This document shows, piece after piece, positions 1 to 6,403 of a DNA stretch of 6,450 nt; within the stretch, counting starts at the first letter, position 1; every line of letters starts with the position of its first letter. The stretch spans positions 1 to 6,450 of the forward strand of contig JAGYMJ010000563.1 in assembly GCA_018400625.1 (NCBI GenBank), in the 5' to 3' direction. Source of the DNA: Planctomycetota bacterium. GTDB taxonomy: Bacteria > Planctomycetota > Brocadiia > SM23-32. The notes beneath the pieces were generated by a model. The model was not told the DNA's origin. It saw only the letters and a program-made list of their open reading frames with translations, and made no database searches. The position numbers and the translations under genes are program-made.

Positions 1-47
1 CACAGGGCACGGTGGTGATGAGGCAACGGGGTTCACTGAATATTTAC
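1..47 (-). repeat. Left copy of the terminal inverted repeat, IS66-like IS end
   Basis: Read on the minus strand from base 47 outward, this begins GTAAATATTCAGTGAACCCC. It matches the right window edge read on the plus strand from 6404. The match has two perfect blocks: 14 nt (26-39 against 6412-6425) and 20 nt (1-20 against 6428-6447). A 5-nt versus 2-nt spacer separates them. The GTAA tip faces the window interior, so the body of the element would lie to the left, outside the window. IS66-family inverted repeats characteristically start with GTAA. The family assignment rests on that tip alone, because no transposase is visible here. No matching 8-bp target duplication is seen just inside the two tips (48-55 against 6396-6403). 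Confidence 0.6.
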
Positions 48-87
48 GAAACTTAATTATGCATGGAACCAAAGAGATCATACGGAA

Positions 88-594
88 ATGAATAACATTG
101 AAGACACAAAAAAGTCGTCGATCAAAAGAATTGGTGGGTATCTCCACAGGGTCGTTCCAATAACCGATGCCACGGGGAAGGTGCTGAATCATATCCTTAA
201 CCCTGTCATGGTTGAATTCCGGCCACGTGATTTGATGCAGATTATTGTCGGGGCATCCGTGCTTGCGGTACCTGTAGCCTTCACAGAAGAGACGTGGAAT
301 CTCGGCGAAGAACTCCCCTTTCTGAATGTGCTGATGTTAAGTGGGCTTTCCCTTTTTTTCATCGGACTTTTTGTGTACCTGAATTTTTACCGTTACATGT
401 TCAAAGAGAATGTTATTGAATATGCCAAACGCGTGCTTTCCATATATCTCTTTTCTCTGGTCCTCGTCGGTCTTTTGCTGACGATTATTCAGCGCTGCCC
501 CTGGGGGGTGGACAATTTGGTCGCCATCAAGAGAATGTTAATTGTTGCGTTCCCGGCATCGATGAGTGCATCTTTAAGCGACGCTATCAAATAA
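88..594 (+). CDS. Four-helix integral membrane protein, DUF2391-like
   Basis: This 168-residue protein has no known biochemical role. It has a basic, soluble N-terminus (residues 1-45) followed by four hydrophobic segments at about 49-66, 78-99, 114-134 and 147-164. Landmarks are PRD at 46-48, the acidic/aromatic EETW at 67-70 just after the first helix, and a small-residue-rich last helix (FPASMSASLSDAIK) ending at the C-terminus. This layout resembles the DUF2391 family of predicted integral membrane proteins, recognised from memory of its pattern. The ATG at 88 is preceded only by a weak purine stretch (AAGAGA at 72-77). The nearby upstream ATGs (59 and 63) are out of frame. The gene starts 40 bp inside the IS-like end, so its native promoter may have been displaced. 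It ends just before a clear terminator, so it is probably monocistronic at its 3' side. Confidence 0.75.
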   Translation: MNNIEDTKKSSIKRIGGYLHRVVPITDATGKVLNHILNPVMVEFRPRDLMQIIVGASVLAVPVAFTEETWNLGEELPFLNVLMLSGLSLFFIGLFVYLNFYRYMFKENVIEYAKRVLSIYLFSLVLVGLLLTIIQRCPWGVDNLVAIKRMLIVAFPASMSASLSDAIK

Positions 595-605
595 AAGGGG
601 GGGAG

Positions 606-646
606 CGGGCTGTAATCTAAGAGGCCGGCCGATAAGCCCGTTTTTT
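606..646 (+). terminator. Rho-independent terminator after the DUF2391-like gene
   Basis: CGGGCT (606-611) pairs with AGCCCG (635-640), directly followed by six T (641-646). The 23-nt loop contains the self-complementary GGCCGGCC (623-630), which can form an inner stem or extend the structure. It lies 12 nt past the stop codon at 592-594 and separates that gene from the VTT gene downstream. Confidence 0.75.
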
Positions 647-693
647 GTTAATGCGGACCGAATGACCTCGTCCTTTCAGGGCGCAAAATATGT

Positions 694-1422
694 TTGAATC
701 ATAGATATAATAGAACAATAGTGAATGAAAAAAAATATTTGCCGTCTGCTGTAAAACGTTTACTCGTTTTTGCGCTGGTTTTGCTGATGCTTTCGTTAAT
801 GTGGCGATATCTGATCGAGCGCGGTCTGATCACATCTGAAAAAATCCAGCAGTCCCTGGACCAATCGGCGCAGTGGAGCCAACAGCCCTGGCTGATGCCT
901 GCCGTGATTCTGACATACGTGGTTCTGCTTGGGCTGATGTTCCCCTTGACGGTGTTGGTGGTGGCCACGGGTTTCCTGTTTGATCCTTACTGGGCCGTTT
1001 TATGTGCGACGATCGGCTCGCTTACATCCTCTGCAGTGAGTTACATGCTGGGGCATCTTGTCGGCCGCGAAGCGATGGAAAAACACGGGGGAAGGATGGT
1101 TCGGAAAGCGGAAGCTTTCATGCAAAACAATGTCGTGAAGAGCATGGTTGTCATAAATCTGCTGCCGATCGCCCCCTTTACTATGACCAACATGCTGGCC
1201 GGCGCTTTTAAGATGCGTTTTTTGCCCTACATGGTCGGCTCCGCCCTCGGCCTGGTGCCCGGCCTGTTGGGGGTAATTTTGTTAGGCGAACAACTGGGCC
1301 GGATTCTGCGGGCCACCGGTTCCTCGGAAATCTTCCGGGCGCTGGGTATCGCGCTGCTGGCCGTCGGCGGGCTGGCGTTGCTTCTCTATTGGGTGAACAA
1401 AAGCACACCCCACGGGGAGTAG
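694..1422 (+). CDS. TVP38/TMEM64 family (VTT domain) membrane protein
   Basis: This is a polytopic inner-membrane protein of the VTT (DedA/TVP38/TMEM64) superfamily, whose members are linked to lipid scrambling or transport; the substrate here is unknown. Hydrophobic segments lie at about 20-39, 68-95, 100-124, 148-170, 176-198 and 214-234, with the VTT core at about 68-205. Signatures are FPLT at 83-86, GFLFDPYWA at 93-101, SYMLGHLVGR at 116-125 and LLPIAPFTMTNMLAG at 156-170. The core resembles the C-terminal membrane half of PLD-VTT fusion proteins, but no phospholipase D domain is present. Many relatives have Arg just before the LLP motif; here it is Asn155. The TTG start at 694 gives 242 residues. 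GTG at 721 (product nine residues shorter) is an alternative, and neither has a convincing ribosome binding site. The stop lies 19 bp from the convergent glycosyltransferase gene. Confidence 0.9.
   Translation: MNHRYNRTIVNEKKYLPSAVKRLLVFALVLLMLSLMWRYLIERGLITSEKIQQSLDQSAQWSQQPWLMPAVILTYVVLLGLMFPLTVLVVATGFLFDPYWAVLCATIGSLTSSAVSYMLGHLVGREAMEKHGGRMVRKAEAFMQNNVVKSMVVINLLPIAPFTMTNMLAGAFKMRFLPYMVGSALGLVPGLLGVILLGEQLGRILRATGSSEIFRALGIALLAVGGLALLLYWVNKSTPHGE
706..711 (+). promoter_or_regulatory. Perfect TATAAT -10-like hexamer near the VTT gene start
   Basis: TATAAT at 706-711 matches the sigma70 -10 consensus exactly, but no good -35 lies 16-18 bp upstream (684-689, 683-688 and 682-687 all match poorly). 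If used, transcription would begin near 718. That is downstream of the TTG start at 694 and almost at the GTG at 721, so it would favour a near-leaderless GTG start. It may be chance in AT-rich sequence. Confidence 0.25.
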
Positions 1423-1441
1423 GCCAAAATTTTCCCCGGAA

Positions 1442-3718
1442 TTATTCGTTAAATCCAAGCTGGGGCGGCTGCACATCGTGATAAGTGGCCATTATTTCGC
1501 TGTAATAACGATCCACATTTTCGGCGAAAGAACTGACATCGTGCTCCCGGGCAAACGCCACCGCCGCCTCCGAAAAGCGTTGAAGCTTCTGCTCGTCGTT
1601 TATAAGGGAAGCCGCTTTCGCCGTCCATTCGGCAATATTATCCAGCGTTTTATAGCCGTTCTTTCCGTCCATGATCACATCATCAATACCGCTTGAACGG
1701 ATCGCTACAACCGGCAGGCCGGCCGACATGGCCTCCAGAATCACCATACCTTGCGTTTCCGATTTGGAGGCAAATACGAATAGATCGGCCATCTGGTAAT
1801 ATCCGGGCATCTCGTGGGGCTTGACCGCCCCGGCAAACAGCACCCGATCGGCTACACCCTGCTCGCCGGCCCGATTTTCCAGAAAACGCTGGTCGTCGCC
1901 CCGTCCAACCAACACCAGCTTCACCGATTGATCGGTCCGCTGCTGAAGCTCCGCCATCGCGTCAATCAGAAACTTGATGTTTTTCTCCCTGCCGAGGCGC
2001 GACACACTGATCAGCACCTTGTCATCCATTGCCAGCCCCAGGTGCCGCCGTAACCGCTCAGTTGACTGAGCGGGAGGGGTGTTAAAGCGATCAAAATCGA
2101 CCCCGCTCGGCTGGACGAATATCCGCGATTTCACACCAATGAGCCGCAGGTATGTTTCGGTCGAATAGGTCGGAACTATCACTCCGTTGCACCTGTTGCA
2201 AAAGCGTCGCACAATCAGGTGCGAAATCAGGTTGCGGAACAAGGCACTGGGCAGAGGCACATAATGGGCATACATCTCAAGTCGGGTATGATAAGTATAA
2301 ATCACCGGGATTCCGGCGCGTCTTGCCCGCCATAAACCCAAAGACCCAAGCCAGAGCGGTTGATGCACATGCACCAAATCCGGGGCAAACTCCTCAAAGG
2401 TCCGTTTGATATTGCTCTGCAAAAGATTGCTGACACGGAATTCCCGGTTTTTGCCAAACGCGATTAATGTGCGCACGCGGGTGCAAGGCACCCTTGTTTC
2501 GGCCTTTTTGTCATATTCCGGCGCGAAGATATGCACCTGATGTCCGCGTTGCTGGAGCCCCTTGGCCAGCCGCAGGATAGAAATCGGCACCCCTGAAATA
2601 AACGGGAAATAAGTATTGGTGAAAAAGGCAATGCGTTTGGGGCTTTCCCGATAGCCCCTGTCGTCAATGGTAAAGTGGGTGTAGTAATCCCGGTCCTTAT
2701 AGATTACCTTGTGCAGTTTCACTCCCATTACAATAAGAACGCAAAGAATAAATAAAAAGCGGCTGAAGCTGACGTGAAAAAAGGTGTACACCGCCGACCA
2801 GATGCTATCAAGCGTCCGCCATAGCGCGGATTCGGCAACATCCGGAATCTCCAGTTCGAAGCTGATTTGGTCTCCATCGACCCCGACCTTCACATAGTGA
2901 TGAAAGCTTTTTTTACTGTCGAGGATAACCCCCCCCGCACCTCCGGTGGTAATGTATTGGACACCGTTGATTCGGGTTTGGTGGAACAGCGACAAATTGG
3001 AGGAAAACACGACGTCCACGCCGAAATGTTCAAAAACCGTCCGGAAATCCTCAGCAATATCATCGCGGGGAAAATAATTGTCACCTTCCATCACCGGCGT
3101 ATCCTCAATCGGAGGATGCAGCGGCTGCCCAATGAACACGAAGCGGTTGTCGACCATGGTGTTAGAAAATTCCCACCTCAGCCAGTCGAGCTGCCAGCCA
3201 TAGGGAGATTTATCCGATCCATCCAGAAAAATGAACTGGCTGTTTCCTGCCAGGAACGAGAAAAAAAAAGGTCCGAGATACTTATAAAACCGAAAATCCC
3301 CAAAGTCGCTGTCTTCGTTCTCACCATAAGTAAGCAACCAGGGCTTTTGCAGATCGGCCAGCATATTTAACAGGGAACGGTAGTTTTCCTCGTAGCCGTC
3401 GCTGACCGCATTGCCCGCCGAAATGACAAAAGCGTGGTCCGAGTGATTCAGCTTTGAAATCACATGCTTTTGAAAAAAACTCTTGGAATTTTTGATGTTG
3501 CCCACAACAGCAAAGGAAAAACTTTCTTTATCCTCGAGCCGGGTTTGGATCTGCTCGACCTGTTCGACATGCAGGGATTCAAAATGTGTTTGGGAAAAGA
3601 ACAGATAAAATCGATATCCAATCAACACAAGGATCAGCCCAACAACCGCATAATATATCAGTCGGAGAAGGGTGCGTTTTGGTATGAAAAATATTTTTCC
3701 GTGAGAATTCGAAAACAA
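1442..3718 (-). CDS. Membrane fusion: degenerate periplasmic metallophosphoesterase domain plus GT4 glycosyltransferase
   Basis: This 758-residue protein has a short basic N-terminus, a transmembrane helix (about 17-41) and a calcineurin-like domain (about 66-290). A second helix follows (about 316-334), then a complete cytoplasmic GT4 glycosyltransferase (about 360-745). Positive charges at KR (14-15) and K334/K337 flanking the two helices predict a periplasmic middle domain. GT4 marks are SGVPISI at 375-381, VHVHQPLWLG at 449-458, TYHTRLEMYAHY at 475-486, PSGVDFDRF at 537-545, VSRLGREKN at 572-580 and the E-x7-E pair E654/E662. The YHT and HY signatures recall diacylglycerol glucosyltransferases, so a lipid acceptor and NDP-sugar donor are likely (inference). 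The phosphoesterase half keeps the fold's layout but lacks most metal ligands. The start is TTG at 3718: an in-frame TAA lies eight codons upstream and the first internal Met is residue 119. No clear promoter or ribosome binding site was found. Confidence 0.9.
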   Translation of the reverse strand: MFSNSHGKIFFIPKRTLLRLIYYAVVGLILVLIGYRFYLFFSQTHFESLHVEQVEQIQTRLEDKESFSFAVVGNIKNSKSFFQKHVISKLNHSDHAFVISAGNAVSDGYEENYRSLLNMLADLQKPWLLTYGENEDSDFGDFRFYKYLGPFFFSFLAGNSQFIFLDGSDKSPYGWQLDWLRWEFSNTMVDNRFVFIGQPLHPPIEDTPVMEGDNYFPRDDIAEDFRTVFEHFGVDVVFSSNLSLFHQTRINGVQYITTGGAGGVILDSKKSFHHYVKVGVDGDQISFELEIPDVAESALWRTLDSIWSAVYTFFHVSFSRFLFILCVLIVMGVKLHKVIYKDRDYYTHFTIDDRGYRESPKRIAFFTNTYFPFISGVPISILRLAKGLQQRGHQVHIFAPEYDKKAETRVPCTRVRTLIAFGKNREFRVSNLLQSNIKRTFEEFAPDLVHVHQPLWLGSLGLWRARRAGIPVIYTYHTRLEMYAHYVPLPSALFRNLISHLIVRRFCNRCNGVIVPTYSTETYLRLIGVKSRIFVQPSGVDFDRFNTPPAQSTERLRRHLGLAMDDKVLISVSRLGREKNIKFLIDAMAELQQRTDQSVKLVLVGRGDDQRFLENRAGEQGVADRVLFAGAVKPHEMPGYYQMADLFVFASKSETQGMVILEAMSAGLPVVAIRSSGIDDVIMDGKNGYKTLDNIAEWTAKAASLINDEQKLQRFSEAAVAFAREHDVSSFAENVDRYYSEIMATYHDVQPPQLGFNE

Positions 3719-3811
3719 GGATACAGGACCTAAGGATATTTAATCGGTTAAGGAAGAGTTCCGAAAAACCAGCTTTATGATTTATTGTCCTTCCAACGGA
3801 AAAAAGATTTC

Positions 3812-3827
3812 GCTTTTTGAAAAAAGC
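3812..3827. repeat. AT-rich perfect inverted repeat
   Basis: GCTTTTT (3812-3818) and AAAAAGC (3821-3827) are perfect 7-nt inverted arms around GA. The site lies about 95 bp upstream of the glycosyltransferase start. It could be a protein-binding palindrome or simply AT-rich chance; there is no further support. Confidence 0.35.
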
Positions 3828-3844
3828 TTAGCAAAAACTTTAAT

Positions 3845-3866
3845 GGGGCAGAGTAAAATTTGCCCC
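3845..3866. repeat. Hairpin-forming inverted repeat GGGGCA...TGCCCC
   Basis: GGGGCA (3845-3850) pairs with TGCCCC (3861-3866). The stem extends inward by a G-T and an A-T pair, leaving a 6-nt loop. On the minus strand the stem is followed loosely by a T-rich stretch after about seven bases (ATTAAAGTTTTT), so it might be a weak terminator shielding the glycosyltransferase gene from upstream transcription. The T tract is not adjacent, so this is uncertain. Confidence 0.35.
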
Positions 3867-4117
3867 TTGCCTGACGACCGCTGTCTGCCGGATTGACGAT
3901 CATTGTGCAAACGATTGAGAAATAGTGCGCATCCGGTTACCTTTTGGTTTTTTAATCCCGTTAAGATTTGACTACCAAAGAAAAAAAACGAATGCGCTTA
4001 ATTACTATACTAAATCGCGTAGTAAATTACAAACGCTTTGTGAGGAATTTGCGCTGTAACGATTTTTGCGTGTGCCGGAGCACAGATTGTCCGAATATCC
4101 ACCCGTTGTCCTGTTGA

Positions 4118-4294
4118 ATGTCTTTTTCTCAGTCGGCAACAAAAACTTACCATACTACGCAATTAGCTCAAAGTGACGGTGAGGAGGCGGAGAGAAAATT
4201 TGACATCGTTGCCCTCACGAACAGCAAGCCGGTGTGCTCGGGCTGCGGATCGGACGCAGCAGCTTACGATCACCAGGCGGAGCGTAGATCTTAG
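4118..4294 (+). pseudogene. Remnant of an ISL3-family transposase N-terminus
   Basis: Translation from ATG 4118 gives 58 residues ending at TAG 4292. Residues 34-57 contain NSKPVCSGCG, then a short spacer, then AYDHQAERR. This combination of a CxxC zinc-knuckle half with YD...ERR just after it is typical of the N-terminal zinc finger of ISL3-family (IS204/IS1001/IS1165-type) transposases. In those, a phrase like FEFVPLWG and more Cys pairs follow. Here the frame stops immediately after ERRS, and none of the other forward frames downstream continues the family pattern. Residues 1-33 are not recognisably transposase, so the true homology may begin near 4190. It is an eroded fragment of a protein normally several hundred residues long, and no intact element ends were identified. 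Expression is unlikely. Confidence 0.55.
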
Positions 4295-4490
4295 TTTGCC
4301 AGGCCTTTGACAACAATTTTAATTTTATTTTATGAGAAAATCGGGTTAACCGCATTCCCCCCCCCGGGCCCCAACTGCATTCATTACAGACGGGGGCCGG
4401 ACATCACGCCTCCATGTGGAAGTCCGTGCCGCCGCAAGCGGCGGAACCAAAACTGAACTTTGCCAAACTCGTCCAACGTTGTCGCATGAC
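4295..4490. other. Non-coding stretch with C9 tract and GC hairpin
   Basis: Between the transposase fragment and the reductase promoter there is no supported gene; minus-strand open frames here run into and shadow the reductase gene. The stretch contains AT-rich sequence (about 4310-4340), then a nine-C run at 4357-4365 followed by GGGCCCC, a small palindrome TCCATGTGGA at 4411-4420 and a strong GC hairpin. The abrupt shift from AT-rich to GC-rich suggests a junction of DNA of different origins, possibly the edge of the decayed element. Confidence 0.4.
4429..4444. repeat. GC-rich hairpin with 4-nt loop
   Basis: CCGCCG (4429-4434) pairs perfectly with CGGCGG (4439-4444) around a CAAG loop. 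There is no T tract on either side, so it is not an obvious rho-independent terminator. It sits about 50 bp upstream of the -35 of the reductase promoter. Confidence 0.5.
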
Positions 4491-4496
4491 ATTGAC

Positions 4497-4525
4497 TTGA
4501 CCCTGCGTCGATTCTGCAATAGAAT
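4497..4525 (+). promoter_or_regulatory. Sigma70-type promoter of the reductase-rhodanese gene
   Basis: TTGACC (4497-4502) and TAGAAT (4520-4525) each match five of six bases of the -35 and -10 consensus and are separated by the ideal 17 bp. Transcription would start near 4532, giving a leader of about 66 nt before the ATG at 4598. An overlapping alternative -35, TTGACT, lies at 4492-4497. Confidence 0.65.
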
Positions 4526-4532
4526 GTATTCT
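4511..4532. promoter_or_regulatory. Possible operator: alternating ATTCT/AGAAT arms over the -10
   Basis: ATTCT (4511-4515), AGAAT (4521-4525) and ATTCT (4528-4532) form two overlapping inverted repeats that share the middle arm, with spacers of 5 and 2 nt. The middle arm is most of the -10 hexamer, so a protein bound here would block RNA polymerase. The arms are short, and no regulator gene lies in the window to pair with it. Confidence 0.3.
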
Positions 4533-4597
4533 TCGAACACACATCCTGGAAAAAATACTTGAATAACTGACATATCCTTTTCTTTTGGATACGAATA

Positions 4598-6373
4598 ATG
4601 CAAAACAATATACCAGAGAGAGAGACCTTTGTCATAGTGGGAGGCGTAGCGGGCGGAGCATCGTGTGCGGCCCGATTGAGGCGGCTGAATGAGAATGCCG
4701 AGATCATAATGCTGGAGCGTTCCCCCTACATCTCCTTTGCGAGCTGCGGCCTTTCCTATTATATCAGCGGGGAGATTAAAGAACGTGAAAAACTCCTGAT
4801 CCAGACGCCGAAAAAGTTCATTCAGCGATTCGGCGTGGACGTCCGCACCAGAAACGAAGTCCTTTCCATAGACCGAAATGCGAAGGCCATTGAAGTCCGG
4901 GATGTCGAGAATCAAAAGACCTATCGACAGCCTTATGACAGGCTAGTCCTTTCCCCGGGAGCCGCCCCTTTGCGCCCGCCTTTGCCGGGGATAGACGGCC
5001 CCCGAATTTTCTCCCTTCGCAGCCTTGAGGATGCCGACCGAATAAAGTCTTTCCTGGATAAGCAAGAACCCCGCAAAGCTGTCGTCGTAGGCGGCGGATT
5101 TATCGGGCTGGAGATGACCGAATGCCTTCACCATCGCGGAATCGATGTAACTCTGGTCGAAATGGCTGAGCAGGTAATGCTTTCTCAGGACCCCGAAATT
5201 GCCGAATTCATACATCAACATCTGCAGCTGCATGGAATAGAACTCCTCCTTGGGACATCGGTTGAAGCATTTCACGAATGCAGTGATGGTCGGGTTTCTG
5301 CGCAGTTGAGCGGGGGCACCTCCATAGACAGTGATCTTGTCCTTCTGGCCATCGGCGTCACTCCGGAAACTGAACTGGCGAAAGAGGCGGGACTGTCACT
5401 GGGAGATTCCGGAGGCATAATGGTCAATGAAAGCCTCCAAACCAACGATCCGGACATCTATGCCATCGGCGATGCGATTGAGACCGTCGATCTCATGGCC
5501 GGAGGAAGGCGTCTGGTCCCGCTGGCCGGCCCGGCCAACAAACAGGGACGAATTTGTGCCGATCATATATCCGGCAAGCCGGCAACGTTCCGCGGAACTT
5601 TGGGCACGAATATCGTCCGGGTGTTCGACCTGACGATAGGCGGCACCGGGGCGAACGAAAAGACGCTGAAGGAGAAAGGAATTGACTACGTTAAATCCTA
5701 TATACACTCGGCCTCCCATGTCGGGTACTACCCGGGGGCGACCCCCCTGGTAATAAAGATTCTTTTCTCTCCAGAGAGCAAAAAACTGCTGGGAGCGCAG
5801 ATAGTGGGAATAGAGGGGGTTGACAAAAAAATTGACGTGCTGGCAACAGCCCTGCACGGCGGGATGAAAGTTCATGACTTGATGGAACTCGAACTGTCCT
5901 ATGCACCGCAGTACGGGGCGGCAAAAGATGGTGTTAACATGGCGGGCTACGTTGCCGACAACATTGCCCGGGGCGATGTGGAGATATTTCACGCTGACGA
6001 GCTGGAAACTTTGCTCGAGGAAGGTGGTTACCTCCTGGATGTGCGCAGTGCGGGCGAATTCAAGCGCGGACACATAAAAGGTGCTGTAAATATCCCCATT
6101 GATGAACTGCGCGAGCGAATGCATGAACTTCCGGCCGGTAAACTGCTGCTGGTGTACTGTCTGACCGGTATTCGAAGCTACCTGGCCTGCCGTATTCTGA
6201 TGCAGCATGGTTTTCATGCCAGAAATATGAGCGGAGGTTACACAGTTTACTGTGCATCGAGACCCGCCGAATGCAAAGGTATCCCGGGCCTGGCTAACTG
6301 GAAGCGTATTCTGGCCCTCGAAACATTCTGCTCAACTCCGGAAGAGCGAGAGAACACGAAAGACTCGTGTTGA
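4598..6373 (+). CDS. CoA-disulfide reductase / NADH-dependent persulfide reductase with C-terminal rhodanese domain
   Basis: This 591-residue cytoplasmic flavoprotein is of the CoADR-Rhd (Npsr-like) type. Such enzymes use NAD(P)H to reduce CoA disulfide, CoA persulfide or polysulfide, and the rhodanese domain handles sulfane sulfur. Visible elements are the FAD-binding GGVAGGASCAARLRR at 15-29, the single redox Cys50 in SFASCGLSYYISG, NAD(P)-binding VVVGGGFIGLE at 162-172, second FAD motif YAIGDA at 288-293, and the dimer-domain tyrosines in SYAPQYG (434-440). The rhodanese domain (about 462-565) has LLDVRSAGEF at 479-488 and active-site loop CLTGIRS with Cys521. Both active sites look intact. 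The ATG at 4598 leaves ten residues before the FAD strand; only a weak GGA at 4587-4589 serves as ribosome binding site. The C-terminal tail past the rhodanese fold has Cys578 and a terminal Cys591. Whether CoA disulfide, persulfide or polysulfide is the main substrate cannot be read from sequence. Confidence 0.92.
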   Translation: MQNNIPERETFVIVGGVAGGASCAARLRRLNENAEIIMLERSPYISFASCGLSYYISGEIKEREKLLIQTPKKFIQRFGVDVRTRNEVLSIDRNAKAIEVRDVENQKTYRQPYDRLVLSPGAAPLRPPLPGIDGPRIFSLRSLEDADRIKSFLDKQEPRKAVVVGGGFIGLEMTECLHHRGIDVTLVEMAEQVMLSQDPEIAEFIHQHLQLHGIELLLGTSVEAFHECSDGRVSAQLSGGTSIDSDLVLLAIGVTPETELAKEAGLSLGDSGGIMVNESLQTNDPDIYAIGDAIETVDLMAGGRRLVPLAGPANKQGRICADHISGKPATFRGTLGTNIVRVFDLTIGGTGANEKTLKEKGIDYVKSYIHSASHVGYYPGATPLVIKILFSPESKKLLGAQIVGIEGVDKKIDVLATALHGGMKVHDLMELELSYAPQYGAAKDGVNMAGYVADNIARGDVEIFHADELETLLEEGGYLLDVRSAGEFKRGHIKGAVNIPIDELRERMHELPAGKLLLVYCLTGIRSYLACRILMQHGFHARNMSGGYTVYCASRPAECKGIPGLANWKRILALETFCSTPEERENTKDSC

Positions 6374-6403
6374 CCCACCTGCCCGAACCATCATTAACAA
6401 AAC

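Larger units (their letters stand above)
3719..4117. other. Intergenic region without an identified gene
   Basis: About 400 bp of AT-rich sequence with no convincing coding frame on either strand. It carries two short inverted repeats (listed separately) and an A8 run near 3980-3988. GCGTAGTA at 4017-4024 recurs inverted at 4153-4160; at 8 bp this may be chance. The region must hold the promoter of the minus-strand glycosyltransferase gene, but no -35/-10 pair stands out. The second part (from about 3900) may be decayed mobile-element DNA belonging with the transposase fragment that follows; this is inference. Confidence 0.5.

Noticed and set aside
1413..1438. Hairpin CGGGGA...TCCCCG between the convergent VTT and glycosyltransferase genes
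   Set aside because: The 6-bp stem lacks a T tract on either strand and begins inside the VTT coding end, so it is not a convincing terminator.
2867..3370. Plus-strand open frame of 167 codons opposite the phosphoesterase-like domain
   Set aside because: It is antisense to a continuous 758-codon gene with clear motifs and membrane segments; no independent support.
4071..4084. Small hairpin TGTGC-CGGA-GCACA
   Set aside because: A 5-bp stem of this kind is expected by chance in several hundred bases and has no positional context.
4573..4591. TATCC...GGATA hairpin that could hide the GGA in front of the reductase ATG
   Set aside because: The stem is only five base pairs, mostly AT, with a 9-nt loop; too weak to claim translational control.
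4346..4915. Minus-strand open frame of 189 codons upstream of and into the reductase gene
   Set aside because: It overlaps the well-supported reductase start antisense and contains no recognisable domain; its composition reads as the complement of a coding gene.
5396..6217. Minus-strand open frame of 273 codons within the reductase gene
   Set aside because: It lies wholly antisense to a gene with intact FAD, NAD and rhodanese motifs, and its translation shows no family signature.
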